DNA of 64,000 nucleotides from Limnomonas spitsbergensis (lineage: Eukaryota > Chlorophyta > Chlorophyceae > Chlamydomonadales). The notes under the pieces were generated by a model. That model worked only from the letters and a program-made list of their open reading frames with translations. It was not told the origin of the DNA and made no database searches. Where the stretch lies: the NCBI GenBank assembly GCA_037349105.1, contig JAYJMM010000124.1, positions 8,478,001 through 8,542,000 of the forward strand. The letters are read 5' to 3'. A program made the translations under genes and the position numbers. Positions 57,101 to 64,000 of the stretch are shown here, piece after piece (the stretch's first letter is position 1; each line of letters opens with the position of its first letter).

Positions 57101-60100
57101 ACAGCTCGTCGCCCTTGTCCTTTTCCACTGAACATTTCTCAAGGTTGACATACTCCCTGTGAGGATCATGCATCACAGCACTATGAGGACGATGCTTCGC
57201 ACGGCAGTGCGTCACATGCATCACAGCACTATGAAGGCCATGCACGTCACGCCTCTGTAAGGATCATGAATCACATAGCAGCATGTTGCAAATGCATGAA
57301 GGAAACACACATGGTAAAGATGGACACAGGTGCCAAGCATTGTGCAACAGCACATTGCAAGGACCGTCCATCACGCCCCTGTGAAGAGCCTGCATCATGT
57401 CGCTGTGAGGACCTCACAACCTTTAACCCTCCACCCACTTGTCTTTCTTATCTTGGAGCATCTTCTCCGCGTCACTGAGCTTCTTGACTGTCTCTGGCGT
57501 GCGGTGCTCCACTAAGCTCTGATACAATGCTTGGATTGCCTCCTCAAACCTGGATGGAAAGCAGCATGGGTGCAGAACAGGGGTGTGTCTAGGGGGATGT
57601 ATAGCCAGGGATACGCACAAGTAGGGGCGGGAGGGCTTCTGCTTGCGTCTCAAAAACCGAATTCAAAAGAGAAGACAGAGCGAACAGGATGGACAAAGCA
57701 AGCTGAAGCAAGCTAGAGAAGCAAGGGAAATCCCTAAACCTAGTAATCAACATGGAAGCCTGGTGAACACAAGGTTTTAACCCCTGTTTAAAACAAGGTT
57801 TCACCCCCCTGTTTTCAACCGTTATTAAACAAGGTTTCAACCCTTGTTCAGACAGACTTCAAGGCTTTCAGCCTGGAGCCATACCCTCCCATGTAAGTCA
57901 TCAACCCTAGTTTGTGAGACTTCGTGACCAGCTGGGTGCTAGCCTACGCTCACCGGCCAAGCCCCCGATACACACTCTCACTCGGAATTTCACACCCCAG
58001 GCCATCCACACCTTCCCAGCTGAGTCAGCGCGCCGCCCTTGCGTGCCAGTGCCTTGGCCATCAGCTTGACATCCGCTCTGAGCTCCCGGCCGCGCTCAAC
58101 CGCCTGCATGCAGTCCTCCACGCAGGCCTCAAACTTATGGGTCTCAAAGTACACTGCAGCCCTGTTTGTTGTTCAAGGACAGAGGTATTTAGTTGTTGTT
58201 GCTCAGCAGGGGAGAGCATCCAGGAGGGCTGTTGAACAGGGGGGGCATAACTGCATATTGTACGACTTTGTTGAACAAGGTTTACATAACCCCTTTGCCT
58301 GTTCAACTGGGGGGGGGGGGTCAAGTTTGTTTTTTATACAAGGGGGTAGGTCGTATTTCAGGATTTGCAGTCAGGCTCGTGGGCAGAAGCCAGGTATGCT
58401 GACTGGGTTGGGGGAGGTTCCAGTCGTCACAAGATGTGCATGAGGAGGAGGGGCATGCAATCAGCCAGTGCCTGCTTGTTGTGTGCAAACACAGCGCACC
58501 CCTAGCCCCTCCTTGGGGCAGATTTCGCAGTGGTGCCGCTCCTACAGTGGAGTGAGGAAGGAGATTTTCAAGGACTGCCTCGTCTACCTGTTTGTGAGGA
58601 AGGAGATGTCCGCATCATCCAGCTGCATGGCCCTGTTGTAGTGCAGAAGAGCGGCCTCAAAGTCTCGCCTCTTGTATGCCTCATTGCCAGCCTCCTTGGC
58701 TTTGACGGCCTCCGCACAGAGCGCCTCGCGGCTGGTGGGCATGGCGTCTGAGGCCGGCAGCGCATCACCCGCGGCCGCTGGTAGGATGGGTCCCTCCTGT
58801 GAGGACGCAGGCGGCGACGAGGCTCCAGCAGCGGGCATGGCTGGCTCGGCCGGCGCCGAAGCCGCCGCCTGTTGGCTGGGAGCCGTGGCCGCAGCTATCT
58901 CCTGCTGCTGCTGGAGCTCTAAAGCCCTGGCTACAAGCATGAAAGCCATTGCAAAGCGTGGTTATATGTGTCAATGCCAGTAAAAGGATGCTTTCCTGGG
59001 GCTCCTGAATGTCCCGGTGTGGTACAAGAAAATAGCTCCAGCCCACCTTCGTCTTCATACGCCTTGCGCGCTGCCTCTGGCTGGCCGAGGCCGGTGTAGG
59101 CCTGCCCCAACACATTGTAGGCCTTGCAGTGTGACGCGACAGGCTGCAGGTTTAGACACTACAGGGGGGCAAAATGATGAGGAAAAAATTAGGAAAAAAT
59201 TAAGAAATATTTGTGAATACCGGTAGCTTGATGTGGACAAAAAAAGGGGCATGCTATAAGAAAATGGGGAGCCCCCCTTGACCAACATATAAGGGCAATA
59301 ATAACTACCAGTAGGGCGCACTTGCCAGTCTCTACCGGCATTCATGAATGAAAAGTGAAGCATTTAGAGATCTGAGCTCATCGCTGGGCTGCCAGTGAAG
59401 GCAATCGCCATGATAATCAAACAGCAAAAGCAAAACCATAATAAGACCAGAAGCACAGCCATAGGAGCATGAGCAGAGCTATCCCTTCCCATGGCAAGAG
59501 CCCCTGGGGGGGCACGCATATGCAGGCAGTTTGAAAGGCATGTGGTGCCTGCGTAGCCAGTGCCATTTGGTGCCTGCATTTCCCAAGCATATTTGAACAA
59601 AGCCATGCATTTACTACATGTCGCATAGCATGCTCGGCTCCCATGCCCCCCGACACCGATTCACACCTTCATCGCATCCTCTAAAGCCCCCTCGTACTTC
59701 TTGACTTGGCACTGCACATGTGGCAGCAGAAATTTCCTCACATCTGTTTATAATTTTGAATCCCATTGCGCAGGCAAGGTTATGTGTGAAGGCTAATAAG
59801 AGGGGCGACTCAGTTCATAAAACCTGGCACTGTATGAAAAGGGCTTTGCCAGCGGTAATGATGTGGCGATAGTGCAGCTTTCCCTGAAAGAGCACAGGGC
59901 TTGTGCCCCTAGCTGCGCTGTTACCTAGACTCAAACAGTCTATAATGTGAGGTGCTTCAGTTATCATTCAGTTTCATCACGATCTACAGACAGGGGGCCG
60001 GTTACAGCAAGCTCTGCTGCCACCGACCGTTGGCTGGTCAAGGATCAATCTCCATCGGTCCAGGGCTGGCTGCGCAGTGGCCTGCCAAGCCTGGGATGGC

Positions 60101-60805
60101 ACGCACTACAATAAGCACTGCCCTACCCCCTGAGGGATGCAACATCGCATCCACGACCCCAGGGGGCCACATCCTAGGATCCTAGGAGCCCACAACAAAG
60201 AAAGAGGAGGAAGAAAGAACCATCCTGTGTGCAGTCCATGGTGTGTGTGCACAGCCAAAAAAGTAAAGCTATAACCCTACACCCACGGGCGCTGCTTTTG
60301 AATGTGAATATCAGTTCATCTCAAAACGGTGGCGGTTATATGGTTCATGCTCCGAAGGCTGAGTCACATACGAACTGAACACAAAAAAGGCTACGGGATA
60401 GATGCTAAGATGCTGCCACAACAGCAAGTAAGACTTACCTAATCAGCGCAAAATGCCTAGCATTGTCTATCTTGACACACTTCAGCGGCACTTCAGCCAC
60501 GGACAGGGGGCCCGGTGCAACAAGCCCTGATGTCCGGGCCACCCGTGCATATCAAGTCAAGGTTTGGTCCCAAGTGGCCCAGTGGTGGCCGCTCTGCGGC
60601 ACTTCAAAGGTGCTCTAGGACATACAGAAATAACCACAGCTGTCTACTGTATGAAGCTGTGCCCCCCAATGATACTCCACTGTACCTTCGCATTCGCGAG
60701 CTCGCAGTGCAGCTCTCCGTTATTTGAGTCAAGGTTGATCGCCGAGGAGAGGATGTTAATAGCAGTTTCGAAGGTGCCGGAGGCCAGTGCCTGCCTGGCT
60801 TGGTC
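54167..60805 (-). CDS. STI1: STI1/HOP-like Hsp70-Hsp90 organising co-chaperone (partial)
   Basis: Cytosolic adaptor that links Hsp70 and Hsp90 during client transfer. Exons found: 60805-60686, 59711-59667, 59158-59047, 58930-58588, 58161-58012, 57549-57439, 57156-57012, 56715-56599, 55807-55680, 55425-55323, 54277-54167. They total 1485 bp (495 residues), all GT-AG and phase-consistent. TPR1 spans ~1-92, then an Ala/Pro/Ser linker 93-160. TPR2A spans ~165-293 (KEAGNEAYKRRDFEAAL; AAVYFETHKFEACVEDC; VERGRELRAD). TPR2B spans ~294-415 (GDELFKQDKFIEAVVAY; VYSNLAACYTKL). The DP-like end is ~425-495 (QKAARDPEVLMLMRDPEVL; ALQDFQSDPKRA; RLISAGAIQ). Usual length is 540-590. The first ATG exon and the last few codons were not found. 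The DP1 domain is missing, and in TPR2B the clamp Asn of the usual KGN motif is Asp (DKGDE). Confidence 0.85.
54955..55132 (+). other. short coding-like stretch inside an STI1 intron
   Basis: Two tandem 20-bp copies of GACCGGCAGAACCGGCGGGG (54952-54991) lead into a frame reading EEDNYTIVDRVLSFLASNEG, FESVFTSLAESAAQTEINII and LNDAGF-stop. The helical pattern is protein-like and faintly recalls BART-type domains. It lies on the opposite strand within the intron before the last known STI1 exon. It may be an old gene fragment. Confidence 0.25.
59982..60180 (+). repeat. short dispersed repeat, copy
   Basis: GGGGGCCGGTTACAGCAAGC ... GCAGTGGCCTGCCAAGCCTG resembles 53738-53860. It is located in the first recognised STI1 intron. 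Confidence 0.5.
60505..60605 (+). repeat. short dispersed repeat, copy
   Basis: GGGGGCCCGGTGCAACAAGC ... GGCCCAGTGGTGGCCGCTCT matches the family at 53738 and 59982. Confidence 0.55.
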
Positions 60806-60899
60806 CTGGGGAGCACACGCATGGCAACAGAGGTGAAATGTTGTGACAGCTTCCAAGCACCCAGCTAATAGACTGTTCAAAAGCTCATGGCAGTTATAC

Positions 60900-61165
60900 A
60901 TGGGCACGCATGGCTGCTGCGTAAGGACAGGCATAGCCATTGTGCATGGGCAGGCATGATCGTAGCTCATGGGCTGGCATGACCAGCGCATGACCATAGC
61001 ACTTGGGAAGGTATGGCCATAGCGCTTGGGAGGGCATGGCGTAGCTCATGGGCAGGCATGGCCGAATAGCGCATGGACAGGCATGGCCATAGCCCATAGG
61101 CAGGCATGACTGCTGCGTAAGACCAGGCATGGCCAAAGTACCCAGGCAGGCATGGCCACATGGTG
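60900..61165 (-). repeat. ~38-bp degenerate repeat (GGCATGGCCATAGC)
   Basis: About seven loose copies of GGGCAGGCATGGCCATAGCG. It lies just upstream of the first recognised STI1 exon, probably within its 5' intron. Confidence 0.65.
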
Positions 61166-61282
61166 TGTCCTGTCCAGAAGGTAACCTGCCAGCATTGTGA
61201 TGGTGGATTTCAGTTACAGCTGTTTCAGAGCATTGGCTGTTTTCAGGACACCACGACCGTACTAGCTTAGCTGAAGCTATAT

Positions 61283-61501
61283 TTGTTGGTGGCCTACTTC
61301 GTGGGTCTGGTGTGGGCAATGGTTCAGACGCTGGGGCAATGCCTCGTGCCCCCATGCAGCCTCGTCAGGTGGCACGTGACGCAACCTCCAGGAAAAGACA
61401 AGTCCCTCGACTCTTATTTCGAGAAGCAGTGTGGGCATGCAGTGAGGACAAGTATCGACGAGTTTAAAGACAAGCCCTACCCACCAACAAGATGTTCGTG
61501 A
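61283..61501 (+). other. open frame of unknown nature
   Basis: 72-codon frame ending DSYFEKQCGHAVRTSIDEFK followed by DKPYPPTRCS. The C-terminal half looks protein-like, but no family, start context or splice partner is found. Confidence 0.2.
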
Positions 61502-62439
61502 CAGTGATGCGTTGATGCTCCATCACGCCCGGATGTTTTTTGTGAACGGATTCAAATGTGTGTTATACCTCAGCCCTGAGACGCTTTTCGTTTCGACCGA
61601 TGGCAATCAGGAGATCGCCAGATCTCAGGTGATGGCAGTGTGGCAGTGCCCCACTCAGGCAGGTTGGTTGCCCCTGGTGTCATCGGCTATTCAGCTACAC
61701 TCCTCCGCCACCAACAACTGACCTCCCTTGCAGCCTTAAACAGTGCTGCAGACTAGCAAGAATACAATGAACATCCATGGCATGATCATCAGCCAAAGGC
61801 ATTCTTCCCATCAGGTGATCAGATGTACCGGTATTTTCATTGACGGCCATTTGTTTGCACATGCTTTCATGAGCATCATTAGTGACGGTCATGCCGCAAG
61901 GCCATGCCTTAGTTGTAAGTACAGGCCTCGTTTTTACGTTTAATTTGCCTTTGTTACATTTTTTATTGAACAGCAAAACAGGAGGCCAGCTGCAGAGTAG
62001 CCATTACCGCAACTGCTTGATCTGAAAACTCAGATTTAAGACAGACAGCTAGCCAACAGCCGGAGCTAGGGCCATATATGACGAAGAACAGAGAATGTGG
62101 AGAGCTGATGCCGGTAAGACCAGTCAGAAGGAGATAAATAAACTGGAGAGCTGTTCGGCTCTGGCCAGGTAAATCCCAGAACTGAGAAAGGTAAGGAAAA
62201 TCTAAGAAGGCCTGCCACTCTGACAACTGAAATCCACATAGACCTTAAGCCCTGGAAATTTGTCCCAAGAAAAGCCCTTGTACTCAACGGTCAAAACTCA
62301 AAAGCATCCTGGAATACCGGTAATTTTTACTACGGTATACAGGAACAGACAAACAGAGCAGGGAAACTGTTCCAGAAGCTGAAGTTAGGAGCCGGCTACA
62401 AATAATACAAAAATAGCAGCTTTTACACATCCACACATC
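61502..62439. other. no recognisable gene
   Basis: Short frames on both strands only. The missing first exon of STI1 may lie between 60806 and here but was not identified. Confidence 0.35.
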
Positions 62440-62640
62440 ACCATCAATAAGGCGTGGGATCGTATACGCACAAAAGTACAGCTGCGGCTCAGCGCAGTTA
62501 GCACGGCTGACACCAGAGGCATGGTCAACAGCGTGGAATATGGTGCTGGGCAAGGCGAGATAGGTAGTATGTAGAGGACGTGCTAAATGTTTGCTTCCAG
62601 TGCCCTAGCGTCAAGGAGAGGCCTAGGTAGAGGGGTTGGG
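62440..62640 (+). mobile_element. LINE ORF fragment, decayed
   Basis: CAGTTAGCACGGCTGACACC and TGTTTGCTTCCAGTGCCCTA align with 43805-43935 of the LINE copy at 43.7 kb, i.e. the region around its Cys/His cluster. A piece like GGCGGCACAACGGTCAGCGG recurs at 62665-62684, suggesting a rearranged fragment. Confidence 0.6.
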
Positions 62641-62719
62641 TACTTCCCCCGGACGGAGCCACAGAGGCGGCACAACGGTCAGCGGCATGAGACTCGAACA
62701 TCATTCACACATCACCATC

Positions 62720-62880
62720 TCAATAATCACCCCAGGCGACCGTTTGAGATGCAAGGCTGTCAGCGCAATCGCTCCCTTGGCGCCATTGAAAAAGTGGGAT
62801 GAGGGCACCTTTTGCTATCTGAGGGGACACAGGCCGATGACATTACCAGTAAGTCCCGAGGAAGATACACAAAAATGCGC
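62720..62880 (+). repeat. dispersed repeat pair, copy 1
   Basis: GATGCAAGGCTGTCAGCGCA ... GGGCACCTTTTGC and ACAAAAATGCGCTTC correspond to 63655-63830 at moderate identity. Confidence 0.5.
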
Positions 62881-63117
62881 TTCAGAAGAACCGGACAGAC
62901 TCCGCACAGGAAATTTTTAATGTTCTTTGCGTTGCAAAATAAATATTTAATAATGTCCGCGCAGCGGCGAAAATTTCGCAGGTAACGCCGCGCATCAGTT
63001 ACGATGCTATGAATTTCGGTCCGCGCAGCGCTTTCAGCCAGTACAGTCAAACTCAGTCAAAACCCTTGTTTGATGCCAGGACGAACTGTACACGGTCAGC
63101 AGTGCTCAGCATAGACC
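62881..63117. other. no recognisable gene
   Basis: Contains two GTCCGCGCAGCG motifs ~65 bp apart. No gene is recognised. Confidence 0.35.
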
Positions 63118-63200
63118 TCCTCCTCCTACTACTACTACTACTACTACTGCTCCTCCTCCTCCTCCTGCTCCTGCTCCCGACCCTCCTGATCCTCCTGATT
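63118..63200 (+). repeat. CTC/CTA/CTG trinucleotide microsatellite
   Basis: CTCCTCCTACTACTACTACT and following CTC/CTG triplets. The long Leu frame across it is a by-product. Confidence 0.9.
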
Positions 63201-63639
63201 CTTCTTGATCTTGATCAGACTTGACAAGGATCAATGAACAGATGTCGAATCAAACAGTTGCACGTTAGCACCTTTTTCATACTTGCGGTTTGTAATTCAT
63301 AGCTGGCACCCCCCATAATTGTTTTGACCATTGACTGACACTCCGCACCGCAGCGATTTTTGAATTATTATTAACGTTCAGCACATTCCACGCAGATCAA
63401 AAATAATTATTACCCTGCAGAGTTAATTCGGTTCTACGGTATGGTATGGTAGAACTGTGCGGTAAGCTCAGTGCACAAAAATGGCTTTCTCATCAGTTGC
63501 TGCACGGGAAAGGGAGGGAAGAAGCATGGGAAGTAGCCTGTTATGCGCAACCGGTAGTCTGTCTACCTGCTCCTTGCTACCACACAAATATGCATTATGC
63601 AGCCATCACGCGTCACTGCCCTACCCCTGGTCCCACATC
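63201..63639. other. no recognisable gene
   Basis: AT-richer spacer with a small direct repeat GGTATGGTATGGTA (63439-63452). No gene is seen. Confidence 0.35.
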
Positions 63640-63835
63640 ACCACAGGTGGCAGGTTGAGCTGCAAGGCTGGCAGCCCATTGCCTCTCCTGACACCAATGG
63701 AGGGCTGGGATGGGGGCACCTTTTGCCACCCAGGTGAACTGAGGCCAGAGGCACACAATAATGTAGAAATAACATCAGCCCGGCTTGAAGCACGGCGAAC
63801 AAAAATGGCTTGCTCATCCACATCTATTAGAGAAA
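63640..63835 (+). repeat. dispersed repeat pair, copy 2
   Basis: GCTGCAAGGCTGGCAGCCCA ... GGGGGCACCTTTTGCCACC and ACAAAAATGGCTTGCTC match copy 1 at 62720-62880. It ends where the LINE 3' block begins. Confidence 0.5.
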
Positions 63836-63837
63836 GA

Positions 63838-63925
63838 AGGGCCAATGACATTTCACCTCTGGGCCCTGTTCAAAAAGGCTCGGCTGCGTGGGCGTCCAAC
63901 TGTCACGTTGGGAGAATAGAAAAGA
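63838..63925 (-). mobile_element. LINE 3' end, minus strand
   Basis: GGCCAATGACATTTCACCTC ... GGCTGCGTGGGCGTCCAACT is the reverse complement of the family's terminal block, followed by the purine-rich start of its 3' UTR. Confidence 0.7.
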
Positions 63926-64000
63926 GCTTACTGTAGATTTGCTTTGTCTTACCTCATAATTAACAATGTTTGGGGTTGAGGGATCGATGCTTTTTTAATT

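Noticed and set aside
63118..63200. Poly-Leu frame as a signal peptide gene
   Set aside because: Produced by the CTC/CTA microsatellite.

Overview
This window looks like nuclear DNA of a green alga (Chlorophyta). Three things point that way: genes are split into many short exons with GT-AG introns, a TGTAA-type polyadenylation motif lies downstream of the kinase stop codon, and an interstitial satellite is built around the plant/green-algal telomere motif TTTAGGG. Moderate GC, large introns and dense satellites suggest a repeat-rich volvocalean-type genome, possibly Dunaliella-like. That last step is inference, because no marker gene is present.

Only three multi-exon host genes could be rebuilt by joining exons across splice sites with consistent reading phase. 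(1) 23596-15502, minus strand: a 13-exon ankyrin-repeat protein kinase of 829 residues with complete kinase motifs. (2) 46478-51139, plus strand: a 7-exon glutamine-rich transcription-factor-like protein with a WOX-like homeodomain. (3) 60805-54167, minus strand: at least 11 exons of an Hsp70-Hsp90 organising co-chaperone (STI1/HOP) with three TPR blocks and a C-terminal DP-like domain, but with its first DP domain replaced by an Ala/Pro/Ser linker.

The rest is mobile or repetitive. 1-5.2 kb holds a decayed Ty3/gypsy chromovirus (RNase H, integrase, chromodomain, polypurine tract, LTR start). It is joined at its 5' side to a KDZ/Zisupton-like transposase fragment and invaded by a 0.74-kb MITE. 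5.9-7.8 kb has a palindromic array coding for heptad-like repeats and the TTTAGGG satellite. 9.3-15.2 kb is dominated by non-LTR retrotransposon (LINE) copies with a shared conserved 3' end, a family seen again at 43.7-44.4, 52.7-53.4, 62.5 and 63.9 kb. 23.8-28.5 kb is a cluster of unrelated satellites (43, 88 and 47 bp). 29.95-34.65 kb is a 4.7-kb unit bounded by ~780-bp inverted repeats, carrying two convergent coding-like fragments around a 67-bp satellite; it is the best candidate here for an undescribed element. 35-39.6 kb is a decayed gag-like polyprotein region with 30-residue repeats. 40.8-42.0 kb is a 1.15-kb element with 252-bp direct terminal repeats, and a diverged relative in the opposite orientation lies at 0.35-1.0 kb.

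The three host genes share no evident pathway. Chaperone, kinase and transcription factor appear to be unlinked genes separated by transposon islands.
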